Below are positions 25,364-34,894 of a stretch of DNA of 64,000 nt, piece after piece. How positions within the stretch are numbered: position 1 is the stretch's first letter; each line of letters begins with the position of its first letter. Source of the stretch: Calothrix sp. NIES-4101. GTDB taxonomy: Bacteria; Cyanobacteriota; Cyanobacteriia; Cyanobacteriales; Nostocaceae. The translations under genes and the position numbers were made by a program. The notes beneath the pieces are model-generated. The model was given only the letters and a program-made list of their open reading frames with translations. It searched no databases and was not told where the DNA came from. The stretch lies in NCBI GenBank assembly GCA_004296455.1, contig AP018280.1:5568794-5632793 (forward strand), given 5' to 3'.

Positions 25364-26162
25364 GCACCGCTTTCCTGCTGCAAAGGCAGTTGGATAAAGA
25401 ATAAACTGCTGGGGTTGGGATGAAACTGAGTTTGGTGTAGGTGGTAGCAGAACATTTTGACTGAGAAGGCACATTGCCTACATAACTGCTGATTCCAAAA
25501 GCATTTTTTCACTTTAGTTTGCCTTGTCTTCGTCCTCGATAATTTTTGTTGGTGATGTACACCCCTATTTGATGGCTGCTTTGTTTGAGTTGTGCATCAC
25601 GAAGGTTTGTGTCACAACTTTGCTTTACCTCCAGGCTAGAAATAGACGATCGCGTATAACATCAAGGGCAAATTGCTCTATAGAGTTGTATCCGCATATT
25701 AAGTTTTCCCGCTTCAGCCCTAACACTAACACTCGCAGGTAAATTTTATTAAACAAGGTCATTTGGGGGTCAGAAATATTACAACTATAAAAATATTTAA
25801 AGATAGAAGTATAGTATTACACAAACAGCCGTAACTAAATTGAAAACTATAACTATGCTAAAGGGAATGGCAGAGATTTTGGAAATGGTGGCAAAAGAGT
25901 CTGATACTGCATGGGCTAGAATAATCAATACTCATAGGGCTATTACCTCTAGATGGAGTTAATTTAAGTTAATGACTACTGTACTTAGCGATCGCGATCA
26001 ATGTCATTAGGGAAACTAAGGAAACAGTCCAGCAGTCACAACTTATAACCTGTTGTTACCCCTTAACCTTTGGTGCTTCTGTTTTTCCCTTTTTTCTAGA
26101 AAAAGTTTTATGTTTAATGTCCATAGGGGTTTTCCAATAGGTAAACTGGTGTTCTAGGATAT
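25364..26162. other. Intergenic region between cyaC and the second GNAT gene
   Basis: About 0.8 kb, AT-rich, with HIP1-like sites near 25650 and 25988. A 35-codon ORF at 25855-25962 has no ribosome-binding site and no support. The cyaC promoter should lie at the left. Confidence 0.4.
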
Positions 26163-26816
26163 TTGAAAAGATTTCGTTGCGTTCACTACGCGAAACTAAC
26201 CTTGAAACCCTGGTTTTTCCATCCCTCTCAACAACAGCCTCATAATTCCGCGAACTCTGGCGCATCCTGTCGATTCGAGGTTCGTGCGGCTACATCTGCG
26301 GATTTACAGAGTATTTCCCAAATAATTGCCGATAGCTTTCATTCCTCAAAAGGTTTTTGGGGCTGGGCTTTCCCACTATTACGCTTGGGTATTTATGAAG
26401 ATTTGAGACATCGCTTGACATCTCCAGCCCCACACCATCTTTGTTTGGTTGCTGTTGATACTAGCTCAACAAATGACCATTTAGCAGGCACTGTGGAATT
26501 AGGAGTACGTTTTAATGACAGTTGGGCAAAGACAGCTAAAAGCTTCCCTTATTTGTCAAATTTAGCTGTACATCCGAATTATCGTCGGCAGGGTGCTGCT
26601 TCTGATTTGCTGGCGGGGTGTGAAAAACTTGCTCAAGAATGGGGTTTTCAAGATGTTTATCTCCATGTACTAGAAAATAATTATCAAGCGGGCCAATTGT
26701 ACTTTAAGCATGGGTACCGTGTACATCAAGTTGAAAGTAATCTCAATACCCTGATTTTTAGACGCGATCGCCAAATTCTTTTACACAAACATCTCATTCC
26801 AGAGGCGCTCACCTAG
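26163..26816 (+). CDS. GNAT-family N-acetyltransferase
   Basis: The recognisable domain begins at FEVRAATSADLQSISQIIAD and contains the acetyl-CoA site in LSNLAVHPNYRRQGAASDLL (R-R-x-G-x-A), followed by VYLHVLENNYQAGQLYFKHG. These are standard GNAT motifs. No ATG is available before the domain: the frame opens after a stop at 26142, and TTG at 26163 or TTG at 26202 are the candidate starts. The first 35 codons are atypical. Substrate unknown; alanine-type acetylation of ribosomal protein or a small molecule are both possible. Confidence 0.8.
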   Translation: MKRFRCVHYAKLTLKPWFFHPSQQQPHNSANSGASCRFEVRAATSADLQSISQIIADSFHSSKGFWGWAFPLLRLGIYEDLRHRLTSPAPHHLCLVAVDTSSTNDHLAGTVELGVRFNDSWAKTAKSFPYLSNLAVHPNYRRQGAASDLLAGCEKLAQEWGFQDVYLHVLENNYQAGQLYFKHGYRVHQVESNLNTLIFRRDRQILLHKHLIPEALT

Positions 26817-27467
26817 AATCTATAGTTGAAGGGCATTCGGGAAATCTCCTCCAAGTTTGGCGATCGCGAAGTTATATTGCTAGTAGTGTTGAATATCGGC
26901 TTGCAGAAGACTTGCAGACACGATAGTTCAGCAATCCCATCTGCGAATTGAGAATTATTTAAACCAATATTTCTTCAGCAATGAATATAGATGATCATCT
27001 GAAATCACTAGCGAAAGATGAAGCAAGCACTTGATGAGGTCAATACTTAAAGACAACAAAGTTAATATTTAAGCAGTTCCAGAATTCCGAACTGAAACCA
27101 GGTAATCTTTTAACTTTTGTCTTTGACGCATATCAAAGCATTCACCCACTTGACATCAGTATAAATACGTGAAAAATGCTTTTAATATTCCTTACAGGAA
27201 CTTCGTATTCTCAATACTGAGCTTTATGGAAACTTTAATCAAAAAACCCTACCATTAAAGACAAAAGTAATTAAATCCCATAGAATGATGTTACTCAATA
27301 ATTTTTCCATTCCCAATATCAATTTCTTGCTTTTGCTAGTTTTATTTGAATTGTTTGCAAAGAATTGATAAACATATAAAAACGAATTTTATAATTTCTT
27401 AATATTTCTGCTTTAGTTTCAATCTTAAACTCACTCTAGTAACTAAAACATTCAAATTTCAAAACAC
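26817..27467. other. Intergenic region
   Basis: About 650 bp, AT-rich, with a HIP1-like site near 26860. No ORF or RNA structure recognised. It probably carries the promoter for the gene at 27468. Confidence 0.35.
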
Positions 27468-28022
27468 ATGGATAGCGTCACAAACTATCGCTATCAAAAT
27501 ACTATGGTATTCACTTACTACCCAGACACTAGTTTTCTCGAATATCTCGTCATGCCGGATGGAGCGGAACATTCCTATGGTTCCGATCTCATGGCAATGT
27601 TGAATGATGGAAAAGTTTTTGTAGTCAATAGTCGCAGGCGTAATGGCTTGATACTATTCAAGCGTTATCATGCTGAATTTGCTGGGCCTGGGGCTGCGGT
27701 TGGTGGTGATTACGATCGCGATTGTGTAGGGGCTTTAGCGATTGGAAGTCTATCATTATTGACTCCAGAAACTCACGATGAGCGCCAAAAATCTTATTTA
27801 ATTAGAAGGCAATGGATTCGCCTAATTAAACAAATTACAGAGAATCCAATTGCCACTCAGCGAGTTCAAAAGATTTTGGATCAGTTTGAGCAATACTTCC
27901 CGCCAGAATTGGTAAGTCGTTTACCTGATGAGGCATTTGCACATCTAGTAGGGGTACTACCGCAAACAGCTGCGAACGTGCGTCGTTTGGGTAATCATGT
28001 AGATAGTAAATACAACTATTAA
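27468..28022 (+). CDS. Conserved cyanobacterial-type protein of unknown function
   Basis: 184 residues, cytoplasmic in appearance, no signal peptide. The N-terminal half is beta-rich (YQNTMVFTYYPDTSFLEYL, then GKVFVVNSRRRNGLILFKRY). The C-terminal segment LPDEAFAHLVGVLPQTAANV resembles the helix-turn-helix of Crp-type regulators, so DNA binding is possible but not established. Monocistronic, with a long upstream region. Confidence 0.65.
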   Translation: MDSVTNYRYQNTMVFTYYPDTSFLEYLVMPDGAEHSYGSDLMAMLNDGKVFVVNSRRRNGLILFKRYHAEFAGPGAAVGGDYDRDCVGALAIGSLSLLTPETHDERQKSYLIRRQWIRLIKQITENPIATQRVQKILDQFEQYFPPELVSRLPDEAFAHLVGVLPQTAANVRRLGNHVDSKYNY

Positions 28023-28064
28023 ATATCTAAACCTCTTCAATTTTTCAGAAATATTCAAGAGTAA

Positions 28065-29219
28065 TTAGTCAGAATTAAGCTGTGCTAAAACTGCCTGTAT
28101 TCTCTTCAACGTGCGGGTGTTTTCCTCTGGACTACCCACGGTGATTCTTAAACCTCCACCAGTGTGGCGCACCAAAGTCCCATTTGCTTTTAGTTCTTCG
28201 GCCAGTTTACTTAAATAGACTTCAATTGAAATTGAGGTATTAATAATTCGTGGTCTTAAATAAATAAAGTTTGCGGCGCTATGCCATACTTTTAGTTGAG
28301 GTTGTTGGCTGAGAGTCGTTTGTAACTTGTTTCGTTCCTCTAGAGTTTGGGGTATGGTGTCTAATAAAAGTTGACGATTTTGGATGGCAAGTAATGCCGC
28401 AGCCAGCGAGAAACTGGGGAGATTGTAAGGTAAGCGAACTTTTTCCAGAACGGTGATTAATTCTGGATTAGCAATACAATAACCTACACGCATTGCCGCT
28501 AGTCTAAAAGCTTTAGAAAAAGTCCGCATGATTACCCAGTTTGGATGTTGCTGGATTTCGTCAACGAGGGTATTTTGGCTAAATTCAAAATAAGCTTCGT
28601 CAATAATGACTAAAATATGTTCTGGTAAGCTTTTTAACCAAGCAATTTCAGCATCCGTTAAAGCATTGGCGGTAGGTGAATTGGGATGAACAACAAAAAT
28701 TGCTCGGATGGCGGGGTTTTGAGGACTTTCTAGGGCAGATTGGGCGGCTTTTAAATCAATGGCAAAGTTTTCTTCGCTTCTACCTACCGTAACTACATTA
28801 ATTCCCAATGTTTGTGCCAAAATTGCGTACATTGAGAAAGTGGGAGATGCAACCAAAATCGAACCGTTACCGCCAAGACAGCTAGCAATTAGTAGGGAAC
28901 GAATTAATTCATCGGAACCGTTACCAATAGAGATATGCTCAGAGGTGAAAATAGAGGATGTAATCTGTGCAGATTCGTTGACATAATCAGCGATCGCCTT
29001 TTTTAATTCTTCATGTCCGCCGTCAGGGTAACGATTGGTTTCGATGAGTTCTTGATACATCCAAGCTAGCTTTTGCTTTAACTCATGGGGTAAATCGTAA
29101 GGACTTTCATTTGTGTCTAATCTGTCGAACTGCTTGGCTACAGGGACATCTGAGTCATTACCTGGATGTGGTTTGTAGGCGCTAAATTGGGCTAAGTCTT
29201 GGCGAATATAGGGAAGCAT
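28065..29219 (-). CDS. hisC: Histidinol-phosphate aminotransferase (class I/II PLP enzyme)
   Basis: 384 residues, near the usual 350-390. Converts imidazole acetol-phosphate and glutamate to histidinol phosphate in histidine biosynthesis. Motifs: [12 protein letters not shown] and [19 protein letters not shown] near the start, [35 protein letters not shown] and the PLP lysine in [16 protein letters not shown]. Fold-type I aminotransferases closely related to HisC also act on other substrates, and cyanobacteria often have two copies. The gene is convergent with the one at 27468. Confidence 0.88.
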   Translation of the reverse strand: MLPYIRQDLAQFSAYKPHPGNDSDVPVAKQFDRLDTNESPYDLPHELKQKLAWMYQELIETNRYPDGGHEELKKAIADYVNESAQITSSIFTSEHISIGNGSDELIRSLLIASCLGGNGSILVASPTFSMYAILAQTLGINVVTVGRSEENFAIDLKAAQSALESPQNPAIRAIFVVHPNSPTANALTDAEIAWLKSLPEHILVIIDEAYFEFSQNTLVDEIQQHPNWVIMRTFSKAFRLAAMRVGYCIANPELITVLEKVRLPYNLPSFSLAAALLAIQNRQLLLDTIPQTLEERNKLQTTLSQQPQLKVWHSAANFIYLRPRIINTSISIEVYLSKLAEELKANGTLVRHTGGGLRITVGSPEENTRTLKRIQAVLAQLNSD

Positions 29220-29364
29220 GGAGGATTTTGGATTACTCTAGGAGAAGCCGCTTGCGCGTCTATGGATTTTGGATTGATTACTTGGTCATTATCATTAGTT
29301 TTTATAAGTAGAGAACCATAAACAAGCTATCAATGAATAACCAAGGATCGAATATTATACAGTT

Positions 29365-30012
29365 TTAGGGTATTTGACAAAAGCGTGAAATTGCTTGCTC
29401 TATTTCATTGATTACATTCCCTAATGCGTGGTCACTTTCTAATTCGACTAATTCCACCCACGGGCGCTGTTTGGCAAAATTGTGACTTGCGGACAGGGGA
29501 ATGACTTCATCGTAGATTCCGTGCAGGATTAAAGTTGGAATTGGGCGCTGTAGTTTGTTTTCGGTGTATTGGGCTGCATCTGTAATGAAATTGTAATGTA
29601 GAGGTAATTCTGCTTGTTCCCGGTAGTGATAAACCATCAAGTATTCTTCTTGCTGCCATTGTTGAATTTTTTCATCACCTAGTTTGCTTAACCAATGGGA
29701 TAAAAAACCAAATGCGGGTGCAAGGAGAACGAGGCGTTGTACTTGAGGGTAGTTTTCAGCTATGTGTGCTGATGTTAAACCGCCTAAGCTGGAACCAATC
29801 AATGTTACGGGGGTTTTATCTGGCTCATTGGGGGCGGGAATTTCGGCAATTACTTGATGATATTGGCGGGTAATTGTCAGGTGGGAAAAATCCCCGGCAT
29901 TCAAATCGGGAATTGTGATATTGATTTGCCGTTGCTGGAAAAAAGATTGAATTTCTCTGGATTTGACAGAATTGGGACTGGAAGCAAAACCATGCAGGTA
30001 GATGTATTTCAT
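29365..30012 (-). CDS. YqiA/YcfP-type alpha/beta hydrolase (esterase)
   Basis: 215 residues. Opening MKYIYLHGFASSPNSVKSRE and the nucleophile motif LIGSSLGGL (Ser) define the family; the acid is in HGIYDEVIP and the histidine in LESDHALGNV. Enzymes of this group are small cytosolic esterases of uncertain physiological substrate. It lies 117 bp downstream of glutathione reductase on the same strand and could be read with it. Confidence 0.85.
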   Translation of the reverse strand: MKYIYLHGFASSPNSVKSREIQSFFQQRQINITIPDLNAGDFSHLTITRQYHQVIAEIPAPNEPDKTPVTLIGSSLGGLTSAHIAENYPQVQRLVLLAPAFGFLSHWLSKLGDEKIQQWQQEEYLMVYHYREQAELPLHYNFITDAAQYTENKLQRPIPTLILHGIYDEVIPLSASHNFAKQRPWVELVELESDHALGNVINEIEQAISRFCQIP

Positions 30013-30129
30013 AAGGAAAGGTGTGTAACGTAGAGAGACGGGGACATAGGGAGATAGAAAAACATATTATTGGAAACTCACCCTGTCCCTGCGTCTTCTG
30101 TTTACATATCAATTACCAACAATTTCATG

Positions 30130-31506
30130 TCATCGCATCGTCACAAATTCTTCGGCGGCGCTGGGATGAATACCAACAGTTGCATCGAAGTCTTTTTTGG
30201 TTGCACCCATTTTCACTGCGATCGCAATTCCTTGAATAATTTCGGCGGCGTTGTCTCCTACCATATGTGCCCCCAAGACTCTATCAGTGTTGCTATCAAC
30301 TACCAATTTCATCATTGTTTTTTCTTCGACACCAGGTAGCACATAATACATGGGGCGGAATTTGGTTTTAAAGACTTTAATAGCATCCCCATATTTTTCT
30401 CGAGCTTCGGCTTCTGTTAAACCTACGGTTGCGGCTTCGGGTGAGGAGAAGATGGCGGTAGCTACGGTTTCGTGACTAAACAGGCGTTGGTTATTACCAA
30501 ATTCACTGTCTGCAAAAGCCCTGCCTTCACCGATCGCTACTGGAGTCAGATTAATTCTATCCGTAACATCACCAACGGCATAGATATTTTCTTGACTAGT
30601 TTGGCTACGTTCATTAACTGCGATCGCTTTCATGCCAGTATAACCAGGCCCTTCAATGGAGCCGGAAACTAGCTCAACTCCGGCATTTTCTAAACCGAGT
30701 CCATCGACGTTGGGGGCGCGTCCTGTGGCGATTAGGAATGTATCGGCAATTAGTGGCTGTTGAGTTTCGTCGGATAAAGTTAATTTTAATCCTTCGGGTA
30801 CTTTCTCTACTTGTTGAATGATATTGTGCTTAATAATATTGATGCCGTGGTTGTTCATTCCAGCTTCGATATTGTCGCGAATATCATCATCGAAGCCCTT
30901 TAAGATTTTGTCTCCACGGGTAATTTGGGTGACTTCGCTTCCCAACCCACGCATAATACAGGCAAACTCAGTCCCGATATAACCTGCGCCAATAATGACA
31001 ATATGTTTAGGTTGTTCCTTGAGATGAAAGATTTCGTTGGAGGTAATACCATGTTCAAACCCTGGCATTTGGGGCTTGACAGGACGACCACCAACAGCAA
31101 TTAAAATTTTATTGGCGGTATATTTCTTGTCTCCAACTTCAACAGTGTGGGGGTCTAATAATTTTCCTTTGCCAGAAATAAGTTCGACTCCAGCTTTTTC
31201 TAAAAAGCTAATATGCAACTGCGAGAGGCGGCGAACTTCGTTATCTATGGATGTAATAAAGTGTTCCCAATTTAATGTGGCTGCGCCAACTTGCCAACCG
31301 TAACCAGCCGCTTCCCGGAATAATGCTGGGAAATGGGAACCATAAACCATGAGTTTTTTGGGTACACAACCGCGAATTACACAGGTTCCACCCACTAAAT
31401 CGTTTTCAGCGATCGCCACTTTTGCGCCGTAACTGGCAGCACGTTTAGAAGCTGCTAATCCTCCAGAACCCGCACCAATAACGAACAAATCATAATCGTA
31501 TGTCAT
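30130..31506 (-). CDS. gor: Glutathione reductase
   Basis: FAD enzyme that reduces glutathione disulfide with NADPH. 458 residues. N-terminal FAD motif VIGAGSGGLAASKRAA, redox-active cysteines Cys42 and Cys47 in GGTCVIRGCVPKK, NAD(P)-binding motif IVIGAGYIGTEFACIM with downstream arginines, FAD motif NIYAVGDVTDRINLTPVAI, and the C-terminal GIHPSAAEEFVTM that carries the catalytic His-Glu dyad. These separate it from dihydrolipoamide dehydrogenase and mercuric reductase. Start ATG at 31506. Confidence 0.96.
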   Translation of the reverse strand: MTYDYDLFVIGAGSGGLAASKRAASYGAKVAIAENDLVGGTCVIRGCVPKKLMVYGSHFPALFREAAGYGWQVGAATLNWEHFITSIDNEVRRLSQLHISFLEKAGVELISGKGKLLDPHTVEVGDKKYTANKILIAVGGRPVKPQMPGFEHGITSNEIFHLKEQPKHIVIIGAGYIGTEFACIMRGLGSEVTQITRGDKILKGFDDDIRDNIEAGMNNHGINIIKHNIIQQVEKVPEGLKLTLSDETQQPLIADTFLIATGRAPNVDGLGLENAGVELVSGSIEGPGYTGMKAIAVNERSQTSQENIYAVGDVTDRINLTPVAIGEGRAFADSEFGNNQRLFSHETVATAIFSSPEAATVGLTEAEAREKYGDAIKVFKTKFRPMYYVLPGVEEKTMMKLVVDSNTDRVLGAHMVGDNAAEIIQGIAIAVKMGATKKDFDATVGIHPSAAEEFVTMR

Positions 31507-31877
31507 ATTACAAGTTCCTGGGGATAGAAATATACTAGACCGAAAATAGATTCAAAAACTGACACCAAGACACTAAACATTTGCAAGTTGCATAAATGTT
31601 TAGATTGGCATCCTTATATTTATGTTAAACAAAAATCATCTGAAACAAAAAGCAACCGCCTGAGAGCGATCGCATTCATGCTGATGTATGTTGAATTTGT
31701 AATCATCAAAGTTGCAGTTACGAGTTATATCATGTCCGGTTGCATCTTCTTATTAAGACTGACATGGAGATTTAGAGACGCGGGGACGCGGAGAAATTTT
31801 AATTGTCAGCGATTAGCCGAACATGATATTAAAGACGCAGGGATGAAGTGGCAACGAAAATATTTTCCTTGGCGAAA
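31507..31877. other. Intergenic region with dispersed repeat
   Basis: Carries the repeat at 31758-31829. An ORF across it (31588-31911) is made of repeat sequence and overlaps the 3' end of the next minus-strand gene, so I reject it. The gor promoter lies at the left. Confidence 0.45.
31758..31829 (+). repeat. Dispersed repeat, copy 2
   Basis: Contains tttagagacgcggggacgcg, then gagaaattttaattgtcagc, then gattagccgaacatgatat. Same family as the copy at 18372 and the split inverted copy at 46733-46902. Confidence 0.75.
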
Positions 31878-32240
31878 TTACACGGGTTGTGCTTTGCCTG
31901 CCCGGCAATAATTGTGGATACCCATTTTGAGGATATACAAAGCAACTGGAACCGCTAAAGATGCCGGAGGGGGTAAAAATCCCGCAACTAGATTTAATAA
32001 ACCGAGAAAATCCTCGGCGGGTTTACTACAGACAGCATCGCGATATCTGTTGGCAAATTCTGCTAAATCAACTTGGCGGAATGTTGCTTCACCGCTTTGT
32101 GCCGATAATTCCGAGAAGGCAGCTTCCAGATTACCATCATATTTAGCGATCGCATCTAGCCCTACTTTCACATCTGCATCTGGGTAATTGACAAGTTGGC
32201 TCTGATATTCTTGCAGTTCTACTGGTGTAATTAAAGTCAT
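31878..32240 (-). CDS. Small protein of unknown function
   Basis: The likely start is ATG at 32240 (MTLITPVELQEYQSQLVNYP), giving 120 residues; a longer frame to 32306 adds an atypical leader. The middle is helical and acidic, with a UBA-like or TerB-like feel (AIAKYDGNLEAAFSELSAQS); the C-terminal part has a hydrophobic segment (LLNLVAGFLPPPASLAVPVA). Family not recognised. Confidence 0.6.
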   Translation of the reverse strand: MTLITPVELQEYQSQLVNYPDADVKVGLDAIAKYDGNLEAAFSELSAQSGEATFRQVDLAEFANRYRDAVCSKPAEDFLGLLNLVAGFLPPPASLAVPVALYILKMGIHNYCRAGKAQPV

Positions 32241-32352
32241 ATGCTGATTGTGGGGAATGAATAGAAATAGATATTTGAAAAAGGATGCAACACCTTGCAC
32301 CCTCAAACAGAAATTTTCACTTAGTTGTTATTTGTTACACAAGTAGAATCTA

Positions 32353-33024
32353 TCACTTTTTCAAAACAACGTTAAATGAATTTAAATACCCAGCAATACT
32401 TTTTGTTAAAAACTGTTTCTGTCTTTTAGTGGTGACAACCATTACCTGGTATAAACGTCCTTCAGCAAAATACATACGGTTCTTGGTAATTTTGCCGCCA
32501 GAATTAATGTATTCAATTTCCCGTCCTGGATGCCCATTAGAACTACGGATAGTTCTATGATTAAGCAGTTCACTTTGAGTTGTTTTTAATGCCATCTCTT
32601 GGGCATTTTTCAGTACTTCTTCTGGGTTCGCCATTTGCCCATAGCTATCCGGAAAATCATTAAAAGCGACAACGTAGGCAACATCTTGCTTAGGAGGTTG
32701 GGCAACAAATACCTGAAGATTAATTTCCCCCATAAATGTTTTTTGGGTTTGGGCTGTCACCTTTGGTTTTCCAGGCATCAAAACACTAAAACGCCCATCT
32801 GGGGCATTAAATAACTTCCATCGGTACTGTTCCATTAGTGCGGCATCGGCTTTGGCTCCTGGTTTGGTTTTCGGACGTGGCGAGCGAGCCTCTACATTGG
32901 CAAAATTAGCACATATGAGAACTGCGGTCAGTAACGGTAGATAACCACGAATATATTTTTGCGATCGAAGTTTGGTAAATGGTACTAGTGTCATATATTT
33001 GGCTTTTGGTGATGCGTATTTCAC
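32353..33024 (-). CDS. Exported protein of unknown function (cyanobacterial PsbP/MSF1-like shape)
   Basis: 223 residues (ATG at 32994 is an alternative start). A hydrophobic segment near residues 28-42 (GYLPLLTAVLICANFANVEA) followed by ARS looks like a signal peptide. The mature part begins YRWKLFNAPDGRFSVLMPGK and continues with FVAQPPKQDVAYVVAFNDFP and GREIEYINSGGKITKNRMYF. This layout (a fold beginning with FSVLMPGKP, then strands, then a helix) is seen in a group of exported cyanobacterial proteins of unknown role. Convergent with nothing; gcvT is upstream. Confidence 0.68.
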   Translation of the reverse strand: MKYASPKAKYMTLVPFTKLRSQKYIRGYLPLLTAVLICANFANVEARSPRPKTKPGAKADAALMEQYRWKLFNAPDGRFSVLMPGKPKVTAQTQKTFMGEINLQVFVAQPPKQDVAYVVAFNDFPDSYGQMANPEEVLKNAQEMALKTTQSELLNHRTIRSSNGHPGREIEYINSGGKITKNRMYFAEGRLYQVMVVTTKRQKQFLTKSIAGYLNSFNVVLKK

Positions 33025-33258
33025 TTAGTTTGCCACTCCCTTCACTCTAACAGCAAAAAGACTGGCGACGACCACCTAATCTAACAAATCATTTGCAAAA
33101 TGCCTGCACTAACTGCCGAAATTACTAGTTTACAGCCATTAGTACAGTTTGCGATCGCATTGTCTCTACGATTTTATACGCAGATACTTAAAGTATTTAT
33201 AATTACTTTTTGTTTAATATGTGTAATTTTGCGGAGGTGCTTTTTTTTGCTCACTAAT

Positions 33259-34392
33259 TCAGTTGATTAAGCGGGATTTTGAACGGTAGAAGGGGCGCTT
33301 AACTACTGTTGCCGGGTATTTTTTGCCGCGAATTTCTACCTCTAGTAGTTGTCCTGCGATCGCAATTTCTGTGGGCACATAGGCTAAGGCGACGGGATAG
33401 CCTAATGTGGGGGATAAGGAACCACTGGTAATTTCCCCAACTACTTTACCTCCATGCCATACTTGATAGCCATGTCGGGCTATATTTCGCCCTGGCATTT
33501 GCAAACCAATTAGTTTACGTTTGACACCTGCGGATTTTTGCTGTTCTAATACATTTCTGCCAATAAATTCCCCTTTATCAAGATGAACTAACCACCCCAA
33601 ACCGGCTTCTAAAGGTGTTGTGGTATCATCAATATCTTGACCGTAGAGAGCCATCGCTGCTTCTAGCCGTAGGGTATCTCTAGCACCCAGTCCACAGGGT
33701 ATAACATTAGCTTTGATCAGATTTTGCCATAGTTCTACACCCGTTGCGGGGTCAAGCATAATTTCGCAACCATCTTCACCTGTATAACCAGTCCTAGCAA
33801 TAAAGGCGGTTTTTCCCAGTATTGTTGCTTCCATATGTCCAAAGGCTTTGATGGCGGATAAATCTTCACTCACAAATTTTTGCAGTATTTCGATTGCTTT
33901 AGGTCCTTGGAGAGCAATTAAAACTTTTTCTTGGGTAACATCTTGGAAGTTGATGCTGTTGGTGTCGAGATGTTCTAGTAACCAGGCTTTATCTTTGGTG
34001 CAGGTGGCGGCATTGACAATTAATATACCTTTTTCTGCCCCTGTACTGATTTCACCTTGATAGTAAAAAATAATGTCATCAATAATACCACCTTCAGGAT
34101 TAAGCAAAACGCTGTATTGTGCTTGTCCTGGTTGCAGTCTACTCAAGTCTGAGGGGACAAGTTTTTGTAATTGAGCAACTAAATTCTTACCTTGGAGAGT
34201 AAATTTACCCATGTGGGAGATATCGAACATCCCGGCATTATTTCTGACGGCTTCATGTTCGGCGGTAATACCAGAAAATTGTACAGGCATGTCCCAACCG
34301 CCAAAGCCTGTAAATCTGGCTTTCAGTTGTTGAGCTAGGGGGTAGAGGGGGGTTTTCAGCAAAGTTTCGGTGTTTTCGGGATGGTTTGCCAC
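33259..34392 (-). CDS. gcvT: Aminomethyltransferase (glycine cleavage system T protein)
   Basis: T protein of the glycine cleavage system: transfers the aminomethyl group from H protein to tetrahydrofolate, releasing ammonia and methylene-THF. 377 residues, starting at GTG 34392. Motifs: FTGFGGWDMPVQFSGI, GMFDISHMGKFTLQG, YSVLLNPEGGIIDDIIFYY, ARTGYTGEDGCEIMLD, LGARDTLRLEAAMALYGQDI and a C-terminal GEITSGSLSPTLGYPVALAY. gcvH and gcvP are not next to it. The system is central to photorespiration in cyanobacteria. Confidence 0.96.
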   Translation of the reverse strand: MANHPENTETLLKTPLYPLAQQLKARFTGFGGWDMPVQFSGITAEHEAVRNNAGMFDISHMGKFTLQGKNLVAQLQKLVPSDLSRLQPGQAQYSVLLNPEGGIIDDIIFYYQGEISTGAEKGILIVNAATCTKDKAWLLEHLDTNSINFQDVTQEKVLIALQGPKAIEILQKFVSEDLSAIKAFGHMEATILGKTAFIARTGYTGEDGCEIMLDPATGVELWQNLIKANVIPCGLGARDTLRLEAAMALYGQDIDDTTTPLEAGLGWLVHLDKGEFIGRNVLEQQKSAGVKRKLIGLQMPGRNIARHGYQVWHGGKVVGEITSGSLSPTLGYPVALAYVPTEIAIAGQLLEVEIRGKKYPATVVKRPFYRSKSRLIN

Positions 34393-34894
34393 GGATAGTT
34401 TTGATTGGGGTGTTATGTTGTTGTCAATAACTTTATACCGTATGGGAAGGGTAAAGAGAGCAAAAGGCTCGTTTACTCTCGCTCATACTTTAGATATATA
34501 AAACATTTAGACCAAGATATATCGATGGGGCGACGAGATATCAACAGATTTCTCATAATTTGGTAAATGTTAGTTTTGAAAATCTGTAAATTAATCCGAG
34601 AATTAATCTGTATAGTATTTCTAAAAATAGCTTCTCAGCTAAAAATACAATTTACTAGCATTTACAGTCATTAACTAGCAAATATAGTCAGAGTAAAATT
34701 TATATTTTTTCTCGGAAATTTTCAGACTAATACAAGTAGACTTTCCTTTGGTGTGTTGTCTGGAAAATGTATTTTATATATTTTAAACAGCAGCTTCAAT
34801 TACTAAAAAAATATGCAAAAACTAAAATCAAAATATATTGTTGTTCATTATAAATTTTCATTCACAACTCAACTATTCACCTGGTAGATAAATT
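34393..34894. other. Divergent intergenic region upstream of gcvT and the DJ-1-like gene
   Basis: About 500 bp. A compact hairpin lies at 34451-34475 (GTAAA...TTTAC with GAGC/GCTC inside), in the leader side of gcvT. It does not match a glycine riboswitch that I can recognise. The rest is AT-rich. Confidence 0.4.

Noticed and set aside
25855-25962. 35-codon ORF upstream of the GNAT gene
   Set aside because: No ribosome-binding site and no support from context.
26056-26265. 69-codon minus-strand ORF before the GNAT gene
   Set aside because: Overlaps the start of the GNAT reading frame and has no family features.
31588-31911. 107-codon plus-strand ORF between gor and the next gene
   Set aside because: It runs through the dispersed repeat and overlaps the 3' end of the minus-strand gene at 31878. 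No family resemblance.
34451-34475. Glycine riboswitch upstream of gcvT
   Set aside because: Only a short hairpin is visible; the conserved glycine-aptamer core was not recognised.
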